This document shows, in pieces, positions 38,656 to 48,908 of a stretch of DNA of 64,000 nt. Under the pieces are notes generated by a model. That model was not told where the DNA came from and ran no database searches. It worked only from the letters and a program-made list of their open reading frames with translations. This stretch comes from Enterovibrio baiacu. Its GTDB lineage: Bacteria > Pseudomonadota > Gammaproteobacteria > Enterobacterales > Vibrionaceae. Position numbers and translations under genes: made by a program. Location of the stretch: assembly GCF_004120195.1 (NCBI RefSeq), contig NZ_SCHN01000026.1, positions 125 through 64,124 of the forward strand. The letters are read 5' to 3'. Positions within the stretch are counted from its first letter, which is position 1. Each line of letters opens with the position of its first letter.

Positions 38656-39105
38656 GAATAACAAAGCCACGCCCATAAACAATGATGAGCGCAGCAAACG
38701 AATATCTGTGTTTTCAGTGTAAACAACTTATCCCTGAAGGTCACCAATCATTTTTCGCCTCCTCAGAGCACACCGAGTTACCACTCCACAAGCTAGAAAC
38801 AGATGCACAAATCGAACCCAAAAAACCAATCAAAGTTCACATAAACAGATACTTAACAAGAGATTTAGCTCGCACAAAAAGATAAAAAAACATAAATGCG
38901 ACGAATGTAACGGAACTTTAATGAAAAAATGCAAACCACTGTTTTTATTGATCAAAAACAAAAATAGCAACATAAAAAACAGTGTTTTAAATGTGTTTTT
39001 TGATTGTTTTACTAGCGGTTGCAAATCGTCAGCGGGTACAAACAAGTCATCGAGATGGTTTGAGATGCCATCAAGAAACTCAAAACCTTATAAAAGGACA
39101 ACGTA
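38656..39105. other. greA-porin intergenic region
   Basis: About 450 bp between two divergent genes. The greA-proximal part holds two overlapping small open frames of doubtful status: a 67-codon plus-strand frame (38682-38885) with a CxxC pair, and a 7-codon minus-strand frame (38728-38751) behind GGAGG. The porin-proximal part (38870-39010) is rich in A and T tracts, suggesting curved DNA typical of osmo- or ToxR-regulated porin promoters. No exact ToxR, OmpR or sigma70 site could be defined by eye. The porin has a good AAGGAC ribosome-binding site. Confidence 0.45.
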
Positions 39106-40068
39106 ATGAATAAAACGTTTATCGCACTTGCTGTAGCTGCTCTAGCGTCTACCTCTGTTTCTGCTGCTGAAATTTTCAATGACGGTACTTCTTCTATGGC
39201 TATCGGCGGTCGTGCAGAAGCACGTGCGTCTATCAAAGATGGCGACATGGCAGATAAAAGCCGCGTACGTATCAATGTTCTGGGTACCACTCAAATCTCA
39301 GAAGAAGCATACGGTGTAGGTTTCTTCGAACGTGAATTCACTGCGGGTTCAGACACTGTAATCAACGATGAAGGTAAAGCAGAGAGCGCTAACCAAAACC
39401 GTTACATCTACGCTGGTATCGGTACTGAGTTTGGCCTAGTAACTTACGGTCTAAACGATGGTTCTCTGGGCATGATCACTGACTTCACTGATATCATGTC
39501 TTTCCACGGCGCTGCTGCAAGCGCAAAAATCGACGTTGCAGACCGCACAAGTAACAACATCGCGTACAAAGGCGAGTTCGGTGGCCTAACGGTTAAAGCT
39601 AACTACGTTGGTAACAACGAAACTATCGACAAAGGTTACTCTCTAGGTGCGGTTTACGCGATGGAGAACGGTCTTGCAATGGGTCTAGGTTACGCTGACC
39701 AAGACAACCTAACCAAAACCACTGAAAGCCAAATCGAAGCAGCTGTTTCTTACACCATGGGCGACATCTACGTTGCTGCACTTTACAAAGACGGCGAGAG
39801 CAACGTATCTGGTTCTGACAAAGACCTAACTGGCTACGAATTGGCAGCGGCTTACACCATGGGCCAAACCAAATTCACAACCACTTACGGTAAAGCTGAA
39901 ACTGAGTCAGACGACACAGCAGACTCTATCGCAATCGACGCGACTCACTACTTCAACAGCAACTTCCGCACTTACGCGTCTTACAACTTCAACCTGCTTG
40001 ATGCAGACAAAGTTGGCAAAGAAAAAGCAGAAGACGAGCTAGTATTCGGTCTACGCTACGATTTCTAA
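39106..40068 (+). CDS. OmpU-like outer-membrane porin
   Basis: General diffusion porin of the gram-negative (Porin_4/OmpU) family. 320 residues with a clean signal peptide (MNKTFIALAVAALASTSVSA, mature AEIF), alternating beta-strand pattern typical of a 16-strand trimeric barrel, and the C-terminal aromatic (LRYDF) needed for BAM assembly. Acidic, Gly/Asn-rich loops. Codon choice is strongly biased, suggesting high expression. ATG 39106 has AAGGAC upstream and a terminator follows. OmpU in Vibrio is ToxR-regulated; whether that holds here cannot be told from the promoter alone. Confidence 0.92.
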   Translation: MNKTFIALAVAALASTSVSAAEIFNDGTSSMAIGGRAEARASIKDGDMADKSRVRINVLGTTQISEEAYGVGFFEREFTAGSDTVINDEGKAESANQNRYIYAGIGTEFGLVTYGLNDGSLGMITDFTDIMSFHGAAASAKIDVADRTSNNIAYKGEFGGLTVKANYVGNNETIDKGYSLGAVYAMENGLAMGLGYADQDNLTKTTESQIEAAVSYTMGDIYVAALYKDGESNVSGSDKDLTGYELAAAYTMGQTKFTTTYGKAETESDDTADSIAIDATHYFNSNFRTYASYNFNLLDADKVGKEKAEDELVFGLRYDF

Positions 40069-40100
40069 TCTGATTTCAGCTAAACACTGAATACAGAGAC

Positions 40101-40130
40101 AAACGCCTACCTCCATGTAGGCGTTTTTTG
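40101..40130 (+). terminator. Terminator after the porin gene
   Basis: AAACGCCTAC/GTAGGCGTTTTTT hairpin with T run, 33 bp after the porin stop. Confidence 0.93.
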
Positions 40131-40167
40131 TACCATACTGGATCTGCCGTCTACGCTGGAGCCTAAT

Positions 40168-41589
40168 ATGGTGCGTTATTGCCTTCTCATTCTTTCTCTT
40201 TGTTTCTCTTTTCGTGCATCAGCGGTGCCCGTGAATACGCTTGAAGCCATGCTTCCTGCGGGCAGCCAACTCGCCCTCTCGGTTTACAACATCGACAGTA
40301 AACAGCAGATGGTTGCGCTGGATGATCAGATTCTACTTCCCCCTGCCAGCACTCAAAAAGTCGTCACCGCACTCGCCTCTGCGCTTTATCTACCTAAAGA
40401 CTTCACCTTCACTACACGCGCATATCGCTCCGGTAAAGACGTTATTTTTTCATTCTCTGGCGACCCAACATTAACGCGTAAAAACATCCAATCCTTACTG
40501 AAAGACATCAAGGCAGCAGGGGTTACCCGTATCAATGGTGATGTGTGGCTGGATGGCAGCATTTTTACAGGCTATGAACGCGCAGTCGGCTGGCCATGGG
40601 ATATCCTAGGGGTATGTTATAGCGCTCCCTCAACCTCTATTGCCCTAGAGCGAAACTGTGTTCAGGGTTCGATTTACAGCGAAAAAGGAAAAACAACGAC
40701 GCGCATTTTTGTTCCCGAACATCAGCCTGTTTCTGTCACCACCGACGCACTCGCTGTGACGAAAGACGAAATGAAAGCCAAGCATTGCGACCTAGAACTG
40801 CACTACGAAAACAACAACAGTTACCGACTGAGTGGCTGCTTGCCACACAGAAGCAAGCCATTACCGCTTAAGTTTGCAGTGCAAAACCCAGAGAAATACA
40901 TGCAAGATGTGCTTTCAGCTGAACTCAAAAAAGTAGGGATACGTCTCGCAGGACAAATCCGCATTGGCAACCCTATCAGCAATGCACCAAAGCAACTCAT
41001 CGCCACGCACTTATCTGCACCTCGCGATGCACTGCTTAAAAAAATGCTCAAACGTTCAGACAACCTGATCGCTGATAACTTACTAAAAACACTGGGGCAC
41101 CAGTACTACGGCCAACCAGGGTCGTTCTCTAACGGCGCAGCAGCCATCAAAGCCATCATGCAAGAACGTGCAGACATTGATTTAACCCAAGCGGTTATTG
41201 TGGATGGCTCTGGGCTTTCAAGAAACAATCGCATGTCCGCAAAGCAACTGATGGACATCATCCACTACACCTATTCCCATCAAGACTTGGGCGTATTGGC
41301 AATGCTGCCAATCTCTGGGGTAGATGGCACGTTAAAGTATCGCAGTAGCGTAAGACACGCGCCTTTAAAGCAGAAACTGAAAGCCAAGTCTGGTTCGCTC
41401 TATGGCAGTTATAACTTAGCTGGCGTGATAAGAAATGATAAAGGACAGGATGTGCTAGTGGTGCAATTGGTCACCAACTACCACATCCCTAGAACGGATG
41501 AGCGCCCGACGAACCTCGCCAGCCCCATTACGCAATTTGAGCGCGAATTGTATCAGGCCTTGCTTACATCAAGTCTAACCACGCGTTAA
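40168..41589 (+). CDS. dacB: D-alanyl-D-alanine carboxypeptidase/endopeptidase PBP4
   Basis: Periplasmic class C low-molecular-weight penicillin-binding protein (S13 family) that trims peptidoglycan peptides. 473 residues (E. coli 477) with signal peptide ending RASA. The three catalytic motifs are present: STQK (about residue 71), SRN within GSGLSRNN, and KSG (KAKSGSLYGS) in the KTG position. ATG 40168 starts right after the porin terminator; its promoter must lie within about 40 bp. The 3' end overlaps that of the convergent mgtE by 26 bp, and I see no terminator between them. Confidence 0.95.
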   Translation: MVRYCLLILSLCFSFRASAVPVNTLEAMLPAGSQLALSVYNIDSKQQMVALDDQILLPPASTQKVVTALASALYLPKDFTFTTRAYRSGKDVIFSFSGDPTLTRKNIQSLLKDIKAAGVTRINGDVWLDGSIFTGYERAVGWPWDILGVCYSAPSTSIALERNCVQGSIYSEKGKTTTRIFVPEHQPVSVTTDALAVTKDEMKAKHCDLELHYENNNSYRLSGCLPHRSKPLPLKFAVQNPEKYMQDVLSAELKKVGIRLAGQIRIGNPISNAPKQLIATHLSAPRDALLKKMLKRSDNLIADNLLKTLGHQYYGQPGSFSNGAAAIKAIMQERADIDLTQAVIVDGSGLSRNNRMSAKQLMDIIHYTYSHQDLGVLAMLPISGVDGTLKYRSSVRHAPLKQKLKAKSGSLYGSYNLAGVIRNDKGQDVLVVQLVTNYHIPRTDERPTNLASPITQFERELYQALLTSSLTTR

Positions 41590-42415
41590 CTGTCATGAAA
41601 TAAATCGCCATCCCGCTGATGTCGACAACGGAAGCCAAAACGGGACTCACGAGCACAGCAGGGTCGAGGCGAAACGTTGTCGCCACAAGCGGGAGAACGC
41701 CGCCTATTGTGGTAGACAACAGCACTTGAATGATCAGCGCCATACCAATCGCTACAGCAATGTCATCTAATGAAAAACCCAACGGGAGTGCTGCGCTATC
41801 ACTGAAGAGCATCACCCTCGCCATGATGACGGCAGCCAGTGCAAACGCGATGACCACCGCCACGCGTACTTCCTTCCACATGACGCGTAGCCAGTGAGAC
41901 GGGCGCACTTCGTTCATTGCCATGGCGCGAACAACTAGCGTGGCTGCTTGTGAGCCAGCATTCCCCCCCGCCGCCGCAACCACGGGCATATAAATCGCCA
42001 ATAAAATCAGCTGGCTGATCGACGCCTCGTAATGCGAAATGATCAGCCCAGAGACAACGCCCAGTAACGCAAGACCAATGATCCAACCAATGCGTTGCCG
42101 AACATGTGACATGACTGAATTCGACAAATAATCCCCATCAGGCTCAACTTCAGAATTGATAAGACCCAGCCCTGTCGCAATTTGCCTCACTCTTACCGTG
42201 TCTCCTGTTTCCGCAAGATCATCAAGTAGTTTTCTGACCAACCCTAATGGGCAGCAATTTAGTACGCCAATGACTTCCGGAACAGGCATGACAGACAACA
42301 ACCGAATTCGGTCTTCTCCACCGTGAACAAGAAACGCATTTTTTGCTGCTTCAATTTCATGCGCAGCGACATGATGGTGCTGGTTTTCCAGCAAGGTGGC
42401 ATTCATTACCGCCAT
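41564..42415 (-). CDS. mgtE: Compact MgtE-family Mg2+ transporter lacking CBS domains
   Basis: Five-helix divalent cation channel/transporter of the MgtE/SLC41 family. The 283 residues consist of a short N-terminal helical region (about 15-105, part of the MgtE N domain) joined directly to the transmembrane domain (about 130-283) with the signature PVVAAAGGNAGSQA. The usual CBS pair between these parts, which senses Mg2+ and gates the pore in canonical ~450-residue MgtE proteins, is absent. Start ATG 42415 behind GGGAGG. The transcript probably has a leader of over 260 nt containing a small ORF and hairpins. Mg2+ is the likeliest substrate, but Co2+ or other divalent ions cannot be excluded. 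Confidence 0.88.
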   Translation of the reverse strand: MAVMNATLLENQHHHVAAHEIEAAKNAFLVHGGEDRIRLLSVMPVPEVIGVLNCCPLGLVRKLLDDLAETGDTVRVRQIATGLGLINSEVEPDGDYLSNSVMSHVRQRIGWIIGLALLGVVSGLIISHYEASISQLILLAIYMPVVAAAGGNAGSQAATLVVRAMAMNEVRPSHWLRVMWKEVRVAVVIAFALAAVIMARVMLFSDSAALPLGFSLDDIAVAIGMALIIQVLLSTTIGGVLPLVATTFRLDPAVLVSPVLASVVDISGMAIYFMTVNAWLDLM

Positions 42416-42614
42416 AGCGAACCTCCCGATTGGCTAGTCCCAGAGATCATCTGGTGATGGGTAACGACCATGAAAATACGCAATCCAGCAGGATTTTGTT
42501 TTTATAACAAAACAACGATTATTCGCGCGAAGCGAGTACTCACCATGCGAAAGTGAAACATAAAAGTTTCTTTGCGTATGTTTACTCAGAGTGTTGGGGA
42601 AGCGCAGGGAATAG

Positions 42615-42651
42615 AAAAACGAGGGAGCATTCCGACCTGGCAGTCGAAATG
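42615..42651 (-). terminator. Terminator-like hairpin in the mgtE leader (candidate attenuator)
   Basis: On the minus strand CATTTCGAC and GTCGGAATG form a 9-bp stem (one G-T) with a 6-nt loop, followed by CTCCCTCG and TTTTTC. It begins 29 nt after the stop codon of the leader ORF and lies about 200 nt before mgtE. The CTCCC after the stem can instead pair with GGGAG within the leader ORF. Confidence 0.5.
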
Positions 42652-42679
42652 TGAAGACACACTTAGGTTACCGCCGGGT

Positions 42680-42724
42680 TTACTGGCCTCCCTGACAACT
42701 CGGAGGATGGTCGATAACGTTCAT
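42680..42724 (-). CDS. Candidate 14-codon leader peptide upstream of mgtE
   Basis: The frame ATG 42724 to TAA 42680 encodes MNVIDHPPSCQGGQ. It is preceded by GGAG six bases before the ATG, a better ribosome-binding site than many genes here. A 5-bp stem (CCTCC/GGAGG) lies inside the ORF. Asp and consecutive prolines near the start recall MgtL-type Mg2+ leader peptides, whose Pro/acidic codons stall or destabilise ribosomes at low Mg2+. That link is inference; no homologue was searched. It ends 264 nt before mgtE. Confidence 0.5.
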   Translation of the reverse strand: MNVIDHPPSCQGGQ

Positions 42725-42896
42725 GGTTTTCTCCAAAAGTGCCGCAGTATTGCGACGGGGCAATATTACGCTTCTTTTGTCTGAGAGAAAACACTCCGTA
42801 GGCGTTAGATCATGAAGATTTAATGACACACCACATGCTGATTAATTCGAACAATAACGCACGAACCTTACATTGCCCTAGCCAATAAAAAGGCAC
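42725..42896 (-). promoter_or_regulatory. mgtE promoter and early leader region
   Basis: About 170 bp between the carB terminator and the leader ORF. It must hold the mgtE promoter, but no strong sigma70 match is visible. A small stem (ATTGC/GCAAT) lies around 42750-42765 just before the leader ORF. I compared it by eye with the M-box (ykoK) Mg2+ riboswitch and could not see its conserved core. Confidence 0.4.
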
Positions 42897-42921
42897 AAAA
42901 AAGCCCGCCATAAAGGCGGGC
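42897..42921 (-). terminator. Terminator after carB
   Basis: On the minus strand GCCCGCC-loop-GGCGGGC is followed by TTTTTT. A second hairpin (GTCGGC/GCCGAC, about 42938-42957) precedes it. Confidence 0.92.
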
Positions 42922-42988
42922 AAGGAGGTTGTTATCTAGGTCGGCTTCCTGCCGACTCATTGATTATGTTTTTGCCTTTCTTGAGAAA

Positions 42989-45900
42989 TTACGCTTTACT
43001 GTATTTCTCTGCAACGCGTGCGTGAAGCTCTTGTACTGAGTTCACTTTCGACATATCTACTGCGGCATGCGCCATACAGGTAGCAAACGCCGCGTTCAGC
43101 GTTGTGGTGTAACTTACTTTCTCAGCCAGTGCGCCACGACGAAGGACTTTCGAATCTTCAATCGCTTGGCGGCCTTCAGTGGTGTTAACAATGTAGCTGT
43201 ATTCGCCATTCTTGATACGGTCAAGGATGTGAGGACGACCTTCATGTACCTTGTTCACTAGACGAGGGTTAATGCCCGCTTCGCCAAGAACAACTGCAGT
43301 ACCGTGTGTCGCATCCAGCTCGAAACCAAGCTTGATGAGCTTCGCTGCAAGGTCTACAACACGCTGTTTGTCGTTGTTACGAACAGACAGAAGTGCACGG
43401 CCTTTCTCGCTGTATTGCTTACCGCAACCAAGATCCGCTTTCGCAAACGCTTCAGCAAATGTATCACCCACACCCATGACTTCACCGGTAGAGCGCATTT
43501 CTGGGCCCAACAATGGGTCAACACCTGGGAACTTGTTGAACGGCAATACCACTTCTTTCACCGAATAGTACGGTGGAATGATTTCTTGTGTGAAACCTTG
43601 TGATTCAAGCGATTGTCCAGCCATAACACGCGCAGCAATCTTCGCGAGCGGTGCACCGGTGGCTTTAGACACAAATGGCACCGTACGTGCAGCACGCGGG
43701 TTAACCTCAATCAGGTAAACTTCGCCATCTTTTACTGCAAACTGCGTATTCATCAAACCGCGAACACCCAGCTCAAACGCCAGCTTTTCAACTTGGCGAC
43801 GCATTTCATCCTGAATGTCTTGGCTCAAGGTGTAAGCAGGCAATGAACATGCAGAGTCACCCGAGTGAACACCCGCTTGTTCGATGTGCTCCATGATACC
43901 GCCAATCACGACGCGCTCGCCGTCACAGATAGCATCCACATCCACTTCGGTCGCATCATCAAGGAAGCGGTCAAGCAGTACTGGCGATTCGTTAGACACG
44001 CTTACCGCTTCAGTAAAGTAACGGCGTAGGTCGCTTTCGTCGTAAACGATTTCCATTGCACGGCCACCAAGAACGTACGATGGGCGAACAACCAATGGGT
44101 AGCCAATATCACGCGCTTTTTCTACCGCTTGCTCTAGTGCAGTCACGGTGGCGTTTTCTGGCTGCTTAAGGCCAAGGCGGTCAACGGCCGCTTGGAAACG
44201 CTCGCGGTCTTCCGCACGGTCAATCGCATCAGGACTGGTACCAATGATTGGCACACCTGCCGCTTCTAGCGCACGCGCCAATTTCAATGGTGTTTGACCA
44301 CCGTATTGCACGATAACGCCTTTAGGCTTCTCTACACGCGCAATCGCTAGCACGTCTTCAAGCGTGACAGGTTCGAAGTACAGACGGTCAGAGGTGTCGT
44401 AATCGGTAGAAACAGTTTCAGGGTTACAGTTAACCATGATGGTTTCATAGCCATCTTCACGAAGCGCTAATGATGCGTGTACACAACAGTAGTCAAACTC
44501 AATGCCTTGGCCGATACGGTTTGGACCACCGCCCAATACCATGATCTTGTCTTTGTCTGTTGGGTTCGCTTCACACTCTTCATCGTAAGAGCTGTACATG
44601 TACGCGGTATCAGAAGAGAACTCTGCCGCACAGGTATCAACACGCTTGTAAACAGGGTGGATGTCGTACTGGTCGCGAAGCTTGCGGATTTCACTTTCGC
44701 TCACGCCCAATAGCTTGCTCAAACGTGCATCAGCAAAACCTTTGCGTTTCAGCTTACGAAGCATGTCTTTGCTCAATCCTGCAAAGCCATTTTCTTTCAC
44801 TTCAGCTTCTAGATTGACGATATCTTCAATCTGAACAAGGAACCAACGGTCAACGTTTGTCAGCTTGAAAACGCCTTCCACTGACATACCCGCACGGAAA
44901 GCATCGGCGATGTACCAAATGCGCTCTGCACCTGCGTCTTTCAACTCATGGCGAATTTTGGTCAGTGCATCGGGCGCATCCAAGTCAACCATCTCGTCGA
45001 AACCTGTCGCGCCAACTTCTAGGCCGCGCAGTGCTTTATGTAGCGATTCTTGTTGGTTACGACCAATTGCCATCACTTCACCCACAGACTTCATCTGTGT
45101 GGTTAGACGGTCATTTGCACCGGCAAATTTTTCGAAGTTGAAGCGAGGGATCTTAGTCACAACGTAGTCGATGGTTGGTTCGAACGATGCTGGTGTCGCA
45201 CCGCCAGTGATGTCATTCATCAACTCATCAAGGGTGAAGCCAACCGCCAGTTTCGCTGCCACTTTTGCAATCGGGAAGCCCGTTGCTTTCGACGCCAACG
45301 CAGACGAACGAGAGACACGAGGGTTCATCTCAATGATAACCATACGGCCATCTTTCGGGTTGATACCAAACTGTACGTTTGAACCGCCCGTTTCAACGCC
45401 GATTTCACGCAAAACCGCTAGCGATGCATTACGCATCAATTGGTATTCTTTGTCGGTCAGTGTTTGTGCTGGTGCAACCGTGATGGAGTCACCCGTGTGG
45501 ATGCCCATTGCGTCGAAGTTTTCAATGGCACATACGATGATACAGTTGTCGTTTTTGTCACGAACAACTTCCATTTCGTATTCTTTCCAGCCGATAAGAG
45601 ATTCATCAATCAACAGCTCGTTGGTTGGCGACAAGTCCAAACCGCGACGACAAATTTCTTCAAACTCTTCTTTGTTGTACGCAATACCGCCACCGGTACC
45701 ACCCATGGTGAAAGAAGGACGAATGATACAAGGGAAACCCACCATATCGAGAACGCCGTATGCTTCTTCCATGGTTTTCGCCGTGTCTGCACGTGGGCAT
45801 TCAAGGCCGATAGATTTCATTGCTTTGTCGAAGCGTGAACGGTCTTCTGCTTTATCAATCGCATCCGCCGTTGCACCAATCATTTCTACGCCAAATTCAG

Positions 45901-46225
45901 CCAGTACGCCATGCTTTTCAAGCTCAAGCGCACAGTTCAACGCTGTTTGACCACCCATGGTCGGTAGAACCGCATCAGGGCGCTCTTTCTCAATGATGTT
46001 GCGCACAACCTCCCACTGTATTGGCTCGATGTACGTTGCATCCGCCATTTCTGGGTCAGTCATGATGGTGGCTGGGTTGGAGTTAACCAAAATAACGCGG
46101 TAACCCTCTTCACGCAGCGCTTTACAAGCTTGCGCACCTGAATAGTCGAACTCACACGCCTGTCCAATAACAATTGGGCCTGCGCCTAGAATAAGAATAC
46201 TTTTTATGTCTGTACGTTTTGGCAT
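42989..46225 (-). CDS. carB: Carbamoyl-phosphate synthase large chain
   Basis: Synthetase subunit making carbamoyl phosphate for arginine and pyrimidines. 1078 residues (E. coli 1073). Two homologous ATP-grasp halves (about 1-400 and 555-935) each with the [11 protein letters not shown] / [10 protein letters not shown]-type ATP loop and IEMNPR / IEVNPR motif; a central oligomerisation region; and a C-terminal allosteric MGS-like domain (about 940-1078) that in E. coli binds UMP and ornithine. Starts 16 bp after carA. Confidence 0.98.
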   Translation of the reverse strand: MPKRTDIKSILILGAGPIVIGQACEFDYSGAQACKALREEGYRVILVNSNPATIMTDPEMADATYIEPIQWEVVRNIIEKERPDAVLPTMGGQTALNCALELEKHGVLAEFGVEMIGATADAIDKAEDRSRFDKAMKSIGLECPRADTAKTMEEAYGVLDMVGFPCIIRPSFTMGGTGGGIAYNKEEFEEICRRGLDLSPTNELLIDESLIGWKEYEMEVVRDKNDNCIIVCAIENFDAMGIHTGDSITVAPAQTLTDKEYQLMRNASLAVLREIGVETGGSNVQFGINPKDGRMVIIEMNPRVSRSSALASKATGFPIAKVAAKLAVGFTLDELMNDITGGATPASFEPTIDYVVTKIPRFNFEKFAGANDRLTTQMKSVGEVMAIGRNQQESLHKALRGLEVGATGFDEMVDLDAPDALTKIRHELKDAGAERIWYIADAFRAGMSVEGVFKLTNVDRWFLVQIEDIVNLEAEVKENGFAGLSKDMLRKLKRKGFADARLSKLLGVSESEIRKLRDQYDIHPVYKRVDTCAAEFSSDTAYMYSSYDEECEANPTDKDKIMVLGGGPNRIGQGIEFDYCCVHASLALREDGYETIMVNCNPETVSTDYDTSDRLYFEPVTLEDVLAIARVEKPKGVIVQYGGQTPLKLARALEAAGVPIIGTSPDAIDRAEDRERFQAAVDRLGLKQPENATVTALEQAVEKARDIGYPLVVRPSYVLGGRAMEIVYDESDLRRYFTEAVSVSNESPVLLDRFLDDATEVDVDAICDGERVVIGGIMEHIEQAGVHSGDSACSLPAYTLSQDIQDEMRRQVEKLAFELGVRGLMNTQFAVKDGEVYLIEVNPRAARTVPFVSKATGAPLAKIAARVMAGQSLESQGFTQEIIPPYYSVKEVVLPFNKFPGVDPLLGPEMRSTGEVMGVGDTFAEAFAKADLGCGKQYSEKGRALLSVRNNDKQRVVDLAAKLIKLGFELDATHGTAVVLGEAGINPRLVNKVHEGRPHILDRIKNGEYSYIVNTTEGRQAIEDSKVLRRGALAEKVSYTTTLNAAFATCMAHAAVDMSKVNSVQELHARVAEKYSKA

Positions 46226-46241
46226 TCTCTGCTACTCCGGA

Positions 46242-47381
46242 TTACGCGCTGTGTTGCTTAATAAGTTCAATGAAGTGGTCGAAAAGTGGTGCCGCATCGT
46301 GCGGACCAGGGCTCGCTTCAGGGTGCCCTTGGAAGCTAAAGGCTGGCTTGTCTGTGCGGTGGATACCTTGCAAAGAGCCATCAAATAGCGATACGTGAGT
46401 AGCACGTAAGTTTTCAGGAAGCGTGGCTTCGTCAGCAGCAAAACCGTGGTTTTGCGATGTAATCATCACAACGCTGCGATCCAAATCTTTTACTGGGTGG
46501 TTTGCACCGTGGTGACCAAACTTCATTTTTACCGTTTGAGCGCCAGATGCCAGAGCCAGAATTTGGTGACCAAGACAGATACCAAAAATAGGCAAGCCTT
46601 TGTCTAGGAATACTTTTGTTGCTTCAATCGCGTAAGTACATGGCTCTGGGTCACCTGGGCCATTCGACAGGAATACACCATCAGGGTTAAGCGCCAATAC
46701 CTCTTCAGCAGACGTTTGTGCAGGCACAACAGTCAAACGACAACCGCGGTCCACCAGCATACGCAGGATGTTGCGCTTCGCGCCAAAGTCGTACGCGACA
46801 ACGTGATACGGCAGTTCGCTGCTGTCTTTTGCTTCTGGCAGGCCACCTTCAAGCGTCCAAGAGCCTTGCTTCCACTCGTAAGCTTCTGCTGTGGTCACTT
46901 CTTTCGCCAAATCCATACCTTTCAGACCTGGGAATGCTTTCGCTTTCGCAAGTGCCAAGGCTTCGTCAAGGTTGTCACCTGCAACGATACAACCGTTTTG
47001 TGCGCCTTTTTCACGCAAGAGGCGTGTCAGCTTACGGGTGTCGATGTCGGCGATACCAACGATGTTTTGAGATTTGAGGTAATCGGAAAGTGTTTGTTGA
47101 CTGCGGAAGTTTGAAGCAATAAGGGGAAGGTCACGAATTACCAAGCCTTGCGCGTGGATTCTTGAGGATTCTTCGTCTTCGGTATTAGTACCGGTGTTGC
47201 CAATGTGGGGATAAGTAAGAGTAACAATTTGCTGAGAGTAGGAAGGGTCAGTGAGAATTTCTTGGTACCCCGTCATCGAGGTATTAAAAACAACTTCACC
47301 AACAGCGGAACCATCAGCACCAATGGACACACCGTGGAATACAGTCCCATCTTCTAGGACTAAGAGCGCAGACTTGCTCAA
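46242..47381 (-). CDS. carA: Carbamoyl-phosphate synthase small chain (UUG start)
   Basis: Glutamine amidotransferase subunit supplying ammonia to CarB. 379 residues (E. coli 382). The N-terminal half has [16 protein letters not shown]; the glutaminase half carries the catalytic Cys in GICLGHQ and His in [12 protein letters not shown]. There is no suitable ATG: the best start is TTG 47381 ([11 protein letters not shown] follows), five bases after GGAGG, matching the UUG start of E. coli carA. An upstream in-frame TTG (47393) overlaps the ribosome-binding site. Two promoters and an ARG-box-like site lie upstream. Confidence 0.96.
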   Translation of the reverse strand: MSKSALLVLEDGTVFHGVSIGADGSAVGEVVFNTSMTGYQEILTDPSYSQQIVTLTYPHIGNTGTNTEDEESSRIHAQGLVIRDLPLIASNFRSQQTLSDYLKSQNIVGIADIDTRKLTRLLREKGAQNGCIVAGDNLDEALALAKAKAFPGLKGMDLAKEVTTAEAYEWKQGSWTLEGGLPEAKDSSELPYHVVAYDFGAKRNILRMLVDRGCRLTVVPAQTSAEEVLALNPDGVFLSNGPGDPEPCTYAIEATKVFLDKGLPIFGICLGHQILALASGAQTVKMKFGHHGANHPVKDLDRSVVMITSQNHGFAADEATLPENLRATHVSLFDGSLQGIHRTDKPAFSFQGHPEASPGPHDAAPLFDHFIELIKQHSA

Positions 47382-47392
47382 GACAACCTCCA

Positions 47393-47410
47393 AATCAATA
47401 AAAATGCAAA
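47393..47410 (-). promoter_or_regulatory. Candidate ArgR box upstream of carA
   Basis: On the minus strand TTTGCATTTTTATTGATT matches the 18-bp ARG-box palindrome except for two symmetric core changes. A much weaker second box would lie 3 bp upstream (47414-47431), the canonical spacing. The pair sits just downstream of the second predicted promoter, comparable to the arginine-regulated carAB P2 of E. coli. Confidence 0.5.
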
Positions 47411-47436
47411 ATAAATAGATAAATTCGCATTAAGTC

Positions 47437-47465
47437 ATTCCATACAATTGCCAGTTCGACGTCAA
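47437..47465 (-). promoter_or_regulatory. Predicted proximal promoter (P2-like) of carAB
   Basis: TTGACG (47460-47465), a 17-bp spacer and TGGAAT (47437-47442) on the minus strand; a shifted -10 TATGGA would give 15 bp. Next to the ARG-box-like site. Confidence 0.5.
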
Positions 47466-47489
47466 GCCGAAATTTGACAAATTGCGCGC

Positions 47490-47518
47490 ATTCTAGAGAT
47501 CGGCGCGGAAAGTGTCAA
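47490..47518 (-). promoter_or_regulatory. Predicted distal promoter (P1-like) of carAB
   Basis: Consensus TTGACA (47513-47518), exactly 17 bp, and TAGAAT (47490-47495) on the minus strand, 109 bp before the carA start. Position corresponds to the pyrimidine-regulated P1 of E. coli carAB. Confidence 0.75.
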
Positions 47519-47874
47519 CAGGACAGGTGAAAAAGAATATAACTTTTAGCCAGCCTATATAATTTTCATCATCAAGCGCATAAAAACCCCACTAAACCTA
47601 GGCGCTAGCCGCAATTTTAGGCATAAGACAAATCATTCTGCGGCAAGAAGAGAAGAAAGCCACACAAAAACAATCAGCGCAATACGCAACCGTTTCCCAA
47701 TGCGCAGTTATGGCAACATTTAAGGCCCATGAGATCAATTAGCCCCACTAAGCCTTGAAAGCACACGTTAACTCAGGTCGAGATTGCAATATTTATGCAG
47801 AAGTGTGAGAGAGATTGAAGGAGGGAAGACCATGCAATTGGCAAGCGCCAATTGCATAGTTAATCGGTTTTCAT
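47519..47874. other. dapB-carA intergenic region
   Basis: About 350 bp upstream of the carAB promoters. No open frame of note. A perfect 11-bp inverted repeat with 4-nt loop (ATGCAATTGGC, 47832-47857) lies 17 bp after the dapB stop without a T run, so it is a 3'-end stabilising or rho-type element rather than a classical terminator. The rest shows no recognisable site, although in E. coli this stretch upstream of carAB P1 binds IHF, PepA and PurR. Confidence 0.5.
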
Positions 47875-48753
<879 letters not shown>

Positions 48754-48842
48754 CTACCTTTTTCAAACAGTGATGTATATCCGAGCAATACTTGGAATGA
48801 CGCTCTGTATCGTCGACGAAATACTTCTCGCGCTATAACGCC

Positions 48843-48866
48843 AAAAGGAGCCATAGGCTCCTTTTA
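48843..48866 (-). terminator. Terminator after ispH
   Basis: AAAAGGAGCC/GGCTCCTTTT hairpin 43 bp after the ispH stop. The stem is the same as the one after rpsO. Confidence 0.88.
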
Positions 48867-48908
48867 TACAATCAGACATCGTCGCGTTTTTGTTATGTTT
48901 TGATGCCC

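Noticed and set aside
38870-39010. ToxR or OmpR sites upstream of the OmpU-like porin
   Set aside because: The region is A/T-tract rich, so partial matches are frequent, but no correctly spaced direct repeat was found.
41564-41589. The dacB/mgtE 3' overlap as a sign of a frameshift or pseudogene
   Set aside because: Both proteins end with normal family C-termini; a 26-bp convergent overlap is ordinary.
42416-42896. M-box (ykoK) or manganese (yybP-ykoY) riboswitch upstream of mgtE
   Set aside because: The conserved core strings of these riboswitches could not be found on the minus strand by eye; the leader ORF and hairpin describe the region better.
47832-47857. Perfect 11-bp inverted repeat after dapB as a rho-independent terminator
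   Set aside because: Neither strand has a T run next to the stem, so I describe it as an inverted repeat only.
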